Of a stretch of DNA of 64,000 bases, positions 53,336 through 64,000 are shown one piece after another. Position numbers and translations under genes: made by a program. The number at the start of each line of letters is the position of its first letter. Positions within the stretch are counted from its first letter, which is position 1. A model generated the notes under the pieces. It did not search any database. It saw only the letters and a list, made by a program, of their open reading frames with translations, and had not been told where the DNA came from. The stretch comes from Avena insularis (lineage: Eukaryota; Streptophyta; Magnoliopsida; Poales; Poaceae): contig CM042686.1 in NCBI GenBank assembly GCA_023614405.1, forward strand, positions 466,458,740 through 466,522,739, written 5' to 3'.

Positions 53336-56245
53336 CTCGATAATGTTGCTCGAGGCGTCTGCCGTTTAGTCAGGTTGCTAGGTCCCACATGTCAGCCTCT
53401 CATTAGAAGGATCGTGTGCATGATGGAATTTTTTTCCTTCGTTCGCGCTACCCTGTTCCAAAGTTGATAGCGCTGCTCGATGCATCTACCATCTAATCAA
53501 CCTCCCGAGACCCACATGTCATGCTCTCATTAGAAGAAATGTGTGTATGATGGAATTTTTTCCTTTGCTGGTGCTACCCCGTCCCGAGTTGATAGCGCTG
53601 CTCGACGCATCTACCGTTTAACCAACCTCCTGAGAACCACATCTCATCCTCTCATTAGAAGAAACGTGTGTATGATGGATTTTTTTTCTTCGCTCGCGCT
53701 ACCCTGTTCCGAACTTGATAGCGCTGTTCGATGCATCTACCGTTTAATCACGATGATAAGCCCCACATGTCATCCTCTCATTAGAAGAAACGTGTGTATG
53801 ATGGATTTTTTCCCTTCACTAGCCCTACCCTGTTCCGAGTTGATAGCGCTGCTCGACGCATCTACCGTTTAACCAACCTCTAAGCCCCACATGTCATCCT
53901 CTCATTAGAAGAAACGTGTGTATGATGGATTTTTTTCCTTCGCTCACGCTACCCTGTTTCGAACTTGACTGCGCTGTTTGATGCATCTACCGTTTAATCA
54001 CGAGCTAGGCCCCACATGTCATCCTCTCATTAGAAGAAACATGTGTATGATGGATTTTTTTCCTTCGCTGGCGCTACCCCATTCCGAGTTGATAGCGCTG
54101 CTTGATACATTGCAAATGTATCTATAATTTTAGATGTTCCATGCTTGGTTTTATCTACTTTCTTGTGTTTTGTCCACACTTTGGAGTACTTTTCATATGA
54201 TTTCTTGGACTAACCTATTAACAAGATCCATAGTACCAGCTGCCTGTTTTCTGCTGTTTTTGGTTCCAGGAAGTCAGAAAATGAATATTCTCGGAATTGG
54301 ACGGGACAAAAGCCAAAGTTGTTATTTTACTAGGGGACACTTGGGCAGAATCGGAGAAGGGTTGAGGCGGCCACAACCTGGCGGCAAGGCTTGGCCCAAG
54401 GCCGGGGTGGTGTGGCCAGCCTAGGCACCCCCTCGGCCTCTCCTTCCGCCTATATATTGCCTCTGATACAGAAACCCTAAGACCCGATCAAAAATCCACG
54501 AAAGAGTCTGTAGCCGCCATCGTCTCCATCCCTAGATCGGGAGGGATCGGAAGCTCTTCCCGGCACCCTGCCGGAGAGGGGAATTCACCCTGGAGGCCTT
54601 CTTCATCATCATGCAAGCCTCCGGTGTGATGCGTGAGTAGTTCATCTCTAGACTACGGGTCCATGTAGTAGCTAGATGACTGGTTCTCCTCCTTTGTGCT
54701 TTCATGTCTAGATCTTGTGAGCTCCGTTCATGATCAAGATCATCTATTTGTAATTTTGCATGTTGTGTTTGCGGGGATCCGATGGATATTGAGATGCTAT
54801 TTCAGATTGATTATTGATTCTATCATGTCTTTGTTATTTATGATCTTGCATGCTTTCCGTTGTTAGTAGCTATCTTTGCCAAGTAGATGCTAGCAACTCC
54901 AAGAGTTAGTATTTATGCTTGATAGTGGGTTCATGCCTCTGGTAATCTGGGGAAGTGACAGAAATATCTAAGGTACTAGATGTGCTGTTGCTACTAGGGA
55001 GAAAACAACAATCCTTTATTCATAGAACAATCGTATTGTTTACTTTACATGCAATTCGTAATGCAATAATCTGTTGCTTGCAACTTAATGCTGGAGGGGG
55101 TTCGGATGATAACCTGAAGGTGGATTATTAGTCATAGATGCAGTTGGATGGCGGTCTATGTATAATGTTGTAATGCCCAATCGAATCTCAAAGGAGTCAA
55201 GATGAGTAGTATATGCTTGTATGCTTTCTCGATGTTTGTCAATTGCCCCACTGTAATTTGTTCACCCAACATGTTATCTATCTCAAGGAGAGCCACCTCT
55301 AGTGAACTATGGACCCCGGTCCTTTCTTTTACATTCAATCTACAATCAAACTGTTTACTGCTTTGTGTTTACTTTCTACAAACTATTACTTCCTTCCATT
55401 CGATACGTTTAATCCTTTGTTTTCAGCAAAACTGGTGAGATTGACAACCTCATCGCAAGTTGGGGGCAAAGTTTTGTGGTTGTGTTGTGAAGGTCTCCAC
55501 GTTGCTACTAGCACCGGTAGTGCGCCCTGCCAAGGCTCAGCTAGCAACACCTTTGGGGTGTTTCCTTGCTTCTACTGGATTGATAACCTTGGTTTCCGAC
55601 TGAGGGAAAACTTGCTGTTGTGCTCATCATACCTTCCTCTTGGGGTTCACCAACGAGCTCGATATATTTTGGGTCATAACTGCTCGACGCATCTACCGTT
55701 TAACCAACCTCTTGAGCCCCACATGTCATCATCTCATTCGAAGAAACGTGTTTATGATGGATTTTTTCCTTCGCTCGCGCTACCCTGTTCCGAACTTGAT
55801 AGCGTTGTTCGATGCATCTACTGTTTAATCACGCTACTAGGCCCCACATGTCATCCTCTCATTAGAAGAAACTTGTGTATTATGGATTTTTCCCTTCGCT
55901 GGCTCTACCCTATTCTGAGTTGATAGCGCTGCTCGACGCATCTACCGTTTAACCAACCTCCTAAGCCCCACATGTCATCCTCTCATTATAAGAAACATAT
56001 GTATGATGGATTTTTTTCCTTCGCTCGCGCTACCCTATTCCAAACTTGATAGCGCTTTTCGATGCATCTACCATTTAATCACGCTGCTGGGCCCCACATG
56101 TCATCCTCTCATTAGAAGAAACGTGTGTATGATGGATTTTTTACCCTCTGTCGCGCCTTCGTGTTCCGAACTTGATAGCTTTGCTCTCTGCATCAGCCAT
56201 TTATTCAGGCTGGTGGGTCCCTTATGTTAGCCTCACATTAGAAGA
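53336..56245 (+). repeat. About 124-bp tandem array with alternating subtypes, split by a solo LTR
   Basis: CACATGTCATCCTCTCATTA marks units at 53386, 53514, 53638, 53764, 53888, 54012, then after the solo LTR 55722, 55846, 55970, 56094 and about 56217, giving a period of 124 bp. Two subtypes alternate. Type A has TTCCGAACTTGATAGCGCTG, TTCGATGCATC and TTTAATCACG. Type B has TTCCGAGTTGATAGCGCTG, CTCGACGCATC and TTTAACCAACC. The outermost units are the most diverged. Long frames read across it are by-products of the repeat. Confidence 0.93.
54103..55679 (+). mobile_element. Athila-type solo LTR in the tandem array
   Basis: 1577 bp from TGATACATTGCAAATG to GATATATTTTGGGTCATAA, with TSD CTGCT (54098-54102, 55680-55684). 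It is related to the LTRs of the Athila element at 16273-27036 but in plus orientation. The final CA is mutated to AA. The array reads on across it in register (GCGCTGCT before, CTGCTCGACGC after). Confidence 0.9.
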
Positions 56246-57854
56246 ATCGTGGGCATCTCAATTTATTAAATGCCAAATAATGAAGTAGTTTCTTAAAAAC
56301 ATGGGTAGGCGGTTTTTTTTAAAGGGCAATGCCAAAAAGACCGAATTAAACATTTTGGGCTATTCTACATCTACTATAGTCAATGGGCTATACTCCATGC
56401 GTTATTCTCCATGGTCTCCTTGATAAATATTTAAATGGGTCGTCGTCAGCAAGTCCCCTAACCCCTACAAGGCCGAATTAAATTGTTCTAGGCTAAAGAG
56501 GGGTCGAATGGGCTAGATTTTACCTCCTCTTTAGTAAAATTTGTGTTATGCTGTGGCTCGGCCAGATTCGGAACATAGACCTCACTACCGGAGGGAAAAA
56601 GAAACAATAATTCTTTTGACATATATTCGTGTAAAAATATCTAAAGAACATGGGACACAGACCGCATGCGCCAAAACTAGACTGGTATCCAATGACTTCA
56701 CTTGATACCCTCTCATTTGTTTCCAAAACACATCCAACGGTTCCGATGACACACAGGCAAAAGCTCTAGTGCAAGCAGCCCAGCAACAGCGACATAAATT
56801 TTTTACAAATTCAGTAGCATTTGAAAGATCCAGTAGTACAGAATAAGACAGAAAAAATATCGACAGATTCCTAGTTCATATTCAGCAGCACTTGACCGAT
56901 TCTAGCATTCCAAAGTGACAGTTTCAGCTCTATAGACACTGAAACTCAATAGCAGTACAGAGAGAACTCGTTCATGTTCCAACTCTAAAAACCTTGTCGC
57001 ACGATCAGTTTGCCCTTTTCTCCAAACACACTCGATCATTGGATCAAGCATAACTGACGATCAAGTATGCTTTTGTGTGCATACCTCCTCTTCACATTAA
57101 TACCAGTGTGACCCCCATATATATGCATCCCAAAATGCCCAAGCCTCATCTAGATTTTGACAAAGCCAAGTTTAAAAAGGAAAGCAAGACCATCTACTGC
57201 ACTTGATCCAAACAAGTACAAGTACATCAGTATTAGTTCTAGAAAATACCTTAGTAATAGTAACGACATAACACTTGACAAATTGAGTAGCATTTTAATC
57301 TTGAGCAGTACAGAATAAGACAAAAAAAATATCTACAGATTCCCAGTTCATATTAAGCACCACTTGACAGATTCAACAGCATTTCAAAGTGACCGATTCA
57401 GCAGAACACTCAATGGCCAAAAGAAATGACAGATTCAGCAATGAAGACATTGATATTTAATAGTTTTAGCAAGGCCATGAGTCATAAGGAAAGAGAGTCC
57501 ATATTCAACACTCGATCGCTCGATCTGAACAAGTACCACTACATATGTATACTACAAAATAGATTAGCAGTAGCAAGTTAAGACCTCCATACAAAATACT
57601 CGGCATAATGCAATAGTGTGTCAAGTGCTGTCCGCGTAGCAGTTTCTTTCCTGCCTGTTACCCTTTCCTTGTCACACCGTTACCCGTGGGCCCACTATCT
57701 CAGCAACGTACATTGGAAATAGGTATACATTGCCACAAACTTGTTCCACCTCTCCCCATACAAATTGAATTTCTCACCAACATAAAGTAGTAATTAATTA
57801 GTACGAGGTTACATATTTTAACATTGGGATCATCACAAAGAATATTTAGATGGT
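56246..57854. other. Intergenic region with an approximate duplication
   Basis: AT-rich, no supported gene. A block of about 125 bp at 56807-56932 (GTACAGAATAAGACAGAAAA ... ACAGATTC ... CAGTTCATATT) is repeated with changes at 57279-57405, about 472 bp apart. The rest shows nothing recognisable. Confidence 0.55.
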
Positions 57855-58613
57855 TTATCTCACTTTTGAAACTTGTTGATGCAATACTCCTAATCCACAG
57901 GGAATTCCGACGAACAGTTCAGAAGCTTCTAGGTAACACCGTGGCTGCGATAGGTATGACCTAAGCCCTTCCACGGCGACTTTGGCCGATGATGGCTTGC
58001 TCGTCAGCTCCGATGTCGCCACCATTTCGACCGCATGGAGCTCATGCCATAGAGACAGCGACCAAAGCTTCACCTTGTACCGCGACAATTCGCACGCCCC
58101 TAAACTGACGAACCTGGGGGATATGACGATGTCCATGGTGTGGCCATCAATTTGGGTGATGAACACGGTGCCCTCTTTCCCGATGCCTATGATATCCGCT
58201 CTCCGCGAGCCCCCTATGGGCACCGGCTTAGACGGCTCCCAGTGTTTGTGGCCATAGGACATTATGGGCACAGTCCTCGAGTGGGAAACTCTGAGGTGGT
58301 GGACGAGCTCTACCATAGGTGTTATCTCTACCGACGAGGCGATGAACTCACATCCAGGCTCCGTATAGACTTGCTGGCCCTGAAAGCACTAGATTATGTG
58401 GTCGTAGACGTCGTTGTAGGGGACGAATGTGCCGCAGTGGTCGTTGGGGCATTTGCTACATTTTCTGCCCGCGACTTGGCGGTACAGCTCCTTGGAGCAT
58501 GCGGCCAACCAGACGGTGCTAGTAGTGTCCAGACGCATAGCGATTTCGTTGAAAATGTCATCGCCGACCTTGATCAAGACGTCGTGTAGTGGTTTGTGTG
58601 TCGATTGCGACAT
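57855..58613 (-). pseudogene. F-box-like protein, one in-frame stop
   Basis: The frame begins MSQSTHKPLHDVLIKVGDD at 58613. An F-box-like stretch follows (FNEIAMRLDTTSTVWLAACS, residues about 20-40), then CSKCPNDHCGTFVPYNDVYD. TAG at 58391-58389 stops it after 74 residues, but the same frame stays open to 57855 (about 253 codons in all): GKEGTVFITQIDGHTMDIVI and YKVKLWSLSLWHELHAVEM. It resembles grass-specific F-box proteins, which recruit targets to SCF ubiquitin ligases. The link is by pattern only. Confidence 0.5.
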
Positions 58614-59067
58614 CGGGATGGATTGGGGGGAAGAGGTCGAACCAGAGTATGACTATCGGGGGACTTTTGGAGAGAGGTGGCGTGCGGCCTGCAAGATCTG
58701 ATGCATCGGGCGAGATGGCGAGGAAAATGTGCGAAGCGTGCCCTGGAGACGATCCCAAATGCGGAGCCAGGCGGCGTTGGCGAGTGGGGATGGCTCTTTG
58801 AACGAGTTTTTTTTGCAAGGCCTCTGGAGCTGCATCCAAGATGTCGATTAGCTTGGATTGCACGCTGCAGTGGACTAAATTTACCATATGAAATCCTGGC
58901 GCATTTTATAGCTAGGCCGGCATGCTGCCGTGCCCTAAATTAACCATGTCACAACCTGGGCCATTACAGCTAGGCCGGCACACTGCCGTGTACGCCGACT
59001 AGAGTTACTAATGCTGTCATGTTTGACTAGATGATGTTTGTTTAGTTTGCTAAAAAGGATTATACTG

Positions 59068-59711
59068 TAGGGATGGACTATCGAGCAGCTCGACCCATTA
59101 AGGCTCGGCTCGTTAAGGCTCATGCTCATTAAGGCTCAGATCATTAAACTCGTTAAGGATAACGAGAAAAAAGTAAAGCTCAACTCGGTTCATTATATGT
59201 TAACAAGCTCTCACGAGATGCTCGTTATGAAAATGTATCAGCCTCAGACAGAGGCATACCGATAATTAAAAACGATAGTCGGCAGGGTTCGGTCAGTGCC
59301 ACAGTCAGCAGATCTAGATCGAGAAGATGGATATGGGGTATGCAGTGGGAGATGATGAGTTGACGAGACACATGAGAAATATTCTGAATCGATCGGGAGA
59401 GTGTGGGGTAAGGTTTTTGGTCGGTCGCTCTCGCTCCTGGATTGATGAGTCTTACTCAATGGGCTAGATGTTTGCCTTAGATGGGCTGCTAGATTAGACA
59501 TGTAGCAACAGAAGTGGGCCTTACCTTGGTTGTTACCGAGCTTAACGAGTAGCTCACGAACATCGTTAACTCGATCGTTTAGCTTGTTAAGGATATCGAG
59601 CAAAAACTGCAGCTCAACCAAGATTGTTAAGGAAACGAGTCGATTTTGAACGAGCCGAGCAAACGAGTGCTCATTAAACTCGTCGAGTTTCGAGTTTTAT
59701 GTCCAGCCCTA
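59068..59711. mobile_element. hAT-type MITE
   Basis: 644 bp with terminal inverted repeats TAGGGATGGAC and GTCCAGCCCTA (one mismatch). Inside, CTCGTTAAGG/CCTTAACGAG and CGAGCTGCTCG-type motifs recur in both orientations. The possible 8-bp duplication is imperfect (TATACTGT at left, AATACTTT at right, 6 of 8). TIR sequence and length suit a non-autonomous hAT element. Confidence 0.72.
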
Positions 59712-59957
59712 ATACTTTGGAACAGGAGGTAGTACAATACTAGCACTAGTACACTAGATGTTTGTTTTGCAGATTTGCTGCAAACATAGTACAATAAATA
59801 CCTACACATTGGAGCCTAGCGCGATTAAGTACCACGGTGTTCCAACAGAATGCATGATAATGGAATGTGTTCAAGCACCTCTTTATAGAATAGTTATAAA
59901 TAGAAGCGAACAATCACTACATTAATACACCTACGATATAGTAAATTGTCCATCAAA

Positions 59958-60437
59958 TTATGGGTGATAACCTGCACATCTGATCACCTTGTCGCAGTTA
60001 TCATGATCAAATACTATCACCTTAAAGGAAGTGGTGGCAAGCTTCTTGAATACCAGAAAGTATCCTACCTTCAAGTCATGTGCTTTGACAAAATCTAGCC
60101 ATCCTTCATCAAGGATTACCTTGCCATCTGGCTTCTTTAGCCCGACGTCCCAGCTGCAGGCTTTGCATATCTTCAGCTTGATGGCCTCTGGATACTCACC
60201 GCCAAACATTGGCAAAAAGGAGCTGGGTATGCTCCACACGTCTAACCCTCCCGATATTAACACCATCTTGCAGAACTCGTCACAGGTGTTCTCCACATGG
60301 GTGTTCCTGGCTAGCCCCTCCATCCAGACTGCATAGGGCTCTCTTGTCTTCTTCGATGATGAGTCTATCCAAGCTCTTCTTGCCCGAACACTGCAAAAAA
60401 TATCCTGTGGACAGATAATGTCTCTACCAGCTGCCAA
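59958..60437 (-). CDS. B3 DNA-binding domain protein (partial model)
   Basis: A 159-residue frame. The B3 domain spans about residues 54-153: KMVLISGGLDVWSIPSSFLP, FGGEYPEAIKLKICKACSW, DVGLKKPDGKVILDEGWLDF, VKAHDLKVGYFLVFKKLATT, SFKVIVFDHDNCDKVI. The IP--F, W-F------L--G--L-F pattern is typical of REM/VRN1-type B3 factors in plants. The domain sits near the C-terminus and ends the protein. The frame start (MAAGRD at 60437) is uncertain: an acceptor TTTTTTGCAG at about 60394 suggests an upstream exon, so SVRARRAWIDSSS may be the exon start. No stops within the domain. Confidence 0.7.
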   Translation of the reverse strand: MAAGRDIICPQDIFCSVRARRAWIDSSSKKTREPYAVWMEGLARNTHVENTCDEFCKMVLISGGLDVWSIPSSFLPMFGGEYPEAIKLKICKACSWDVGLKKPDGKVILDEGWLDFVKAHDLKVGYFLVFKKLATTSFKVIVFDHDNCDKVIRCAGYHP

Positions 60438-62081
60438 TAATTGTGAAATAGTACAATATTAGATGATAGAGTACAATACAAGATCAGCTAAGAAAGTAAA
60501 GTAGAGCAATTTTATTATCGAAGTACACAAATTAAAGTCTTAACTCTAGCTAGAATGAACGTCGGTTATATTAGTATTACTTCCAAGGTCTAGGCATCAC
60601 ATTAGTGCAGTTCTTTATCGAGCAGTACAGATACCGAACACCCAGGAACAGACGAACGGACGAACATGATGAGCTCTATCTGCTGCCGATGCTAGAGATG
60701 CATACTTATACTCGAAATTTTAGCAAAAATTAGGGTAGGGCAGGAGCCTCCCTAACTTGCCCAAATTAAAGGGACCTCTTCCCCTGAGACAAATCTAAAG
60801 CAAAACATACCGAGTGGCCTCCCAAATCATCATCAGCCGTGGATCAATCAATATAAAATTTGAACTTATTATTACAGTTCACCGTAGATCTAGCCCTAGA
60901 ACTAGCTTGCATGCATAAAACTGAACTGTAGTATACGGACGAGTTAAATGCACTAGATGAGAACTATACTCAACACCAACCCAATGTTAACCAAGCGCTA
61001 ATAAAAGCTTGACCGCATCTCATCATCAAGATCAAGGGTTCCGGGGATTATGTACATATCGTACTGCCACCGTGATATTTGAGGGATGCGATGGCTCTAT
61101 AGGTGAGGTTGCAGGGTCTGCCGCCTGCAGCTGACCTGTCTAAGACGAGTAAGTTGCAGCGGTGGTGGTCGTCAATGGAGGGAAGCACAATGGCGATTAA
61201 AGAGTGTTGTGTGAGAGAGGGCTGGGGATGGCGTGGGGGCTGGTGAGGGAATAAATGCGGCGAGGTTACACGAATGCTGGACAAAGCAAACCTTGCCACC
61301 AATACAGTACTACTAATTATCATGCAAAAATTAATTGCCTAGAAAATTGGGCACGGCAGCTTGAGTGCTTGAATAAGGAAACATCAAACACATACTATGA
61401 AAGTATATTATTATGTACATGGTGCCTAGTACAAGCAATAGTGGAAATGATGTTGCAAGTACTGATACTACAATACAATATGAAAGTACTACGTGCATAG
61501 TACTATACATTACATGGTGACAAGTACTAGCTACAGAAATGATGTTGCCAGTGCTCATAATCAGCTTTTCGGTATTTTGGTCAAACTTCACATAGTTCTA
61601 ACAAGGCAAGGTTGGCACGAACCACATTGGCGCCTCAAAAATTTGCTCTCTATGTTTCGCTCCAGTGTAGTTAAGTGATGAACCTATGGCAGCTCCCCAA
61701 TTGACGTGCATGCGGCTCCAATCTGGAACTGGTTGTGGGAGATGTTGGCAGCGCACGTGTGTAGCAAACACATAGTCTACTCTGAACACTGGCAGAGCTT
61801 CATCAACATCAGCAACACCAGGTTCGGAGTTTGTAGGTGGATCAAGGATGAATGGATGGTTGATTCACACAAACACTGACCTCCCTCCAAGATTATACCT
61901 TCTGATCTAGTCTGGTGCTACAGGGTCATCCAAATTAAGGGACCTCTGGAAAACGTGGCAGCAGAGCGAGGGATAAGTGAGCAGTTCTCTACCCATGTAT
62001 GATACAGGATTACCATGGCTGCTAGTTCGTGCACCCCTGGTATGAATCCACAGGATATTCCAGCCAAGCTCTGCCAAGTAC
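60438..62081. other. Upstream region of the B3 gene, AT-rich
   Basis: No further exon could be fixed. Minus-strand sequence around 61250-61180 is C/T-rich (CCCTCTCTCACACAACACTC), as in plant 5' leaders, so a promoter and first exon of the B3 gene may lie near 61100-61300. Short frames at 61331-61678 have no recognisable domain. Microsatellite-like TAGTACTA motifs occur near 61430-61530. Confidence 0.4.
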
Positions 62082-63616
62082 TGATGTCTACCCACTTCTA
62101 TTCTTGTAGACAGTTGTTGGGCCTCCAAGTGCAGAGCTTTGTAGAACAGCAGCAAGTTTTCCCTTAAGTGGATCACCCAAGGTTTATCGAACTCAGGGAG
62201 GAAGTGGTCAAAGGTATCCCCTCTCAAGCAACCCTGCAATCAAGATACAAGAAGTCTCTTGTGTCCCCAACACACCCAATACACTTGTCAGGTGTATAGG
62301 TGCACTAGTTCGGCGAAGAGATAGTGAAATACAAGTGGTATAGATAATTATAAGTGGTAACGGTGATAGAAAATAGCTTGATGGCGTGGAAGAGACTAAA
62401 GGAAAACTTAAATAAAGATATAAGCAAGCAAACATGTAACAGATCTAGTTGCAAACAGTGTTTCAGTGCTTAGAAACAAGGCCTAGGGATCATACTTTCA
62501 CTAGTGAACACTCTAATATAAATATATTCTTCTTTATGATACTACGCTGAACTACTCTCCGGTTCAACACTCTAATCGATGGTAGGGCTATAACAGCACA
62601 CCTCAAAGTAAGCTTTTCGCATCTAGAAAACCCCACACTGTGACCTTGAGAACTAGATGGTTCCAACAAACACCACAATTTCATAAAGATATCAAACTCC
62701 AAATATAACTCATAATAAGTATTTGTAATCTCTAGCCTAAGTTCCACCATGGTGTGCACTCTATCACTTTCACACACATGGGGATAGCAGAGATCTATTA
62801 AAGCACTTGAGTAGCAAGGTAGATCTATAGATTACAAGCTCATGATCACAATATGATCATGCATAGAGAGAGAGAGATGAACACATAGCTACCAATAGAA
62901 CCCTTAGCCTCGAGAGAGAACTACTCTCTCCTCATCATGGGAGTCAGCAACGGCGATGGAGATGGTGATGGCGGTGAATATGGTGAAGATGAGACGGCGG
63001 CGGCGCTGGCGGCGGCGCGGAGGACTCCTTCCCTGCCGCCGGTATCACAGGGGAGCACCGCCCCTTAGCACCCTTCCTTCATGGCTTCTTGGGAGCCCTT
63101 CCCCATGGAGATGGGATCCATGGGGGAGGCAAAAACATGGCTTTGGTGGCTGCAAATTCGTGGGTGGAGGTGTCTCCCACGAATTAGGTTTCCTCCCTTT
63201 ATATAGCTTCTCGGATTCCCGTCATGCCATCTTGGGCTGAAGTAAATCGGGCCTATCGGGCCCGTCCGGACTCGGAATCAGCTAAGTTTTATGTCCAGAA
63301 CGTTTGTCGCGAAATTTCCAACAACTTTATAGTTGAAGAGTTTTCCATTTGATGCCGTCTTCGACCTGAAACATGACCATCTTTAAAAAGAGTTCTGAGA
63401 CAGATTTTTGCAAAATCCCAATTTGACTCCAACAAGGTTTCCACTTGTATTCTTGGTAATTCCTACACATCAAAGTGTAAAACAAGAACATTGTGCACTT
63501 TTGCAACTATTAGTAGGTTAGTCCAAATAAATCATAAACTTTATATAAAAAGGAGTATCAAAAGCATATTATTAGCATAAACCATCAAAAAATATAGATA
63601 CATTATGGACGTATCA
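62082..63616 (-). repeat. 3' LTR of a second Athila-like element (continues beyond the window)
   Basis: 1535 bp from TGATGTCTACCCAC to GGACGTATCA (plus strand). Same family as the solo LTR at 23919-25321. A polypurine tract lies to its right, so the body of this minus-sense element lies beyond 64000. The 5 bp at its left are AGTAC (62077-62081), and the partner copy is outside the window. A GGCGGCGGC run at 62995-63020 is specific to this copy. Confidence 0.88.
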
Positions 63617-64000
63617 ACATCCCCAAGCTTAGTTCATGCTCGTTCTCTAGTAGGTAAATGATAAAAACAATATAATTTTTGAGGTGACATGTAGCCAAGA
63701 CAATCTTGATCATCATTATTGTAAAAGCATTAATAGATGGGATCAAGGTACTCTAAACATGAACATGAAAGATAGAGTTCTAACAATAAGACATAGCAAC
63801 TATGTTGTAACATGAAAGGGTACAAACAAAGATCATGAATAACAATGCATTGAAAGACGTTTGTTTGTTTCACATATAGAAAACATAGCATAGTGGCATT
63901 CAGCTTGTCCCTCATGGAGTAGCAAAACATAAATGCATAGGACACCTTCAAAGTTCATAAGGGTGACTAGATACAAATAATTTAAGAAACCAGCAATATC
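63617..64000 (-). other. Polypurine tract and 3' internal end of the second Athila-like element
   Basis: Minus strand CATGAACTAAGCTTGGGGATGT ends at the LTR edge, with the AAGCTTGGGGATG core as the PPT. The remaining sequence is AT-rich and non-coding, as in the corresponding region of the element at 16273-27036. Confidence 0.75.

Noticed and set aside
53543..56230. Long plus-strand frames in the 124-bp array (MMDFFPSLALPCSEL-type peptides)
   Set aside because: A 124-bp period is not a multiple of 3, and the frames arise from repeat sequence without a recognisable domain.

Overview
The window looks like plant nuclear DNA from a grass, most likely a Pooideae (Triticeae/Poeae-like) genome. The evidence is wall-to-wall nested plant transposons with grass-type Ty3/Gypsy (Tat and Athila lineages), a BARE/Angela-like Ty1/Copia LTR, CACTA transposon ends, a hAT-type MITE, spliced genes with GT-AG introns, and plant-only families (F-box/DUF295, B3). 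There are no bacterial operons, rRNA or CRISPR arrays. I cannot name the species.

Layout. (1) 1-29.7 kb: a large, decayed CACTA (En/Spm-like) transposon read on the minus strand, with its terminus at 29679. It carries a broken spliced gene with two 33-bp-period coding minisatellites and, near its terminus, a broken F-box/DUF295 gene. Two retrotransposons cut it. One is a complete Tat-type Gypsy element (1614-14178, TSD ACACA). The other is an Athila-type Gypsy element in minus orientation (16273-27036, TSD GAGGT), which itself holds a solo LTR of a related family (23919-25321, TSD CTTAG). (2) 29.7-31.5 kb: a tandem repeat of about 365 bp. (3) 31.5-37.2 kb: the 3' half of a second Tat-type element, with an antisense gene and one LTR (36409-37208). 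(4) 37.2-38.9 kb: a BARE/Angela-like Copia LTR that has internal sequence on both sides. (5) 38.9-40.0 kb: unrecognised, broken minus-strand reading frames. (6) 40129-53127: a third, nearly complete Tat-type element in minus orientation (TSD GATGG/AATGG), sitting in a second CACTA-like terminus. (7) 53.3-56.2 kb: a tandem array of about 124 bp whose units alternate between two subtypes, split by an Athila solo LTR (54103-55679, TSD CTGCT). (8) 56.2-62.1 kb: the most gene-like stretch, with an F-box-like pseudogene, a hAT-type MITE and a B3-domain gene. (9) 62082-end: an LTR and the 3' internal end of another Athila-like element that runs off the window.

How it fits together. Nearly all coding sequence belongs to transposons and nearly all of it is broken by stops or frameshifts. 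The three Tat elements each carry, besides gag-pol, a spliced gene on the opposite strand between integrase and the 3' LTR. The copies at 9.9-13.2 kb and 41.9-45.8 kb show a domain resembling the 'putative gypsy type transposon' family (Pfam Transposase_28). Gag-pol of the two Tat elements with pol shows Retrotrans_gag, a DGG-type protease, RT (YVDD), Gypsy RNase H, a second archaeal-like RNase H, and an HHCC-DDE integrase. Hand comparison of paired LTRs gives about 38 differences in about 515 bp for the first element and about 21 in about 488 bp for the third, so the third inserted more recently. The only host gene that may be intact over the visible part is the B3-domain gene. No clearly new biological system was found. 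The most unusual items are the antisense genes, the F-box gene inside CACTA boundaries, the alternating AB tandem array, and the Copia LTR with internal sequence on both sides.
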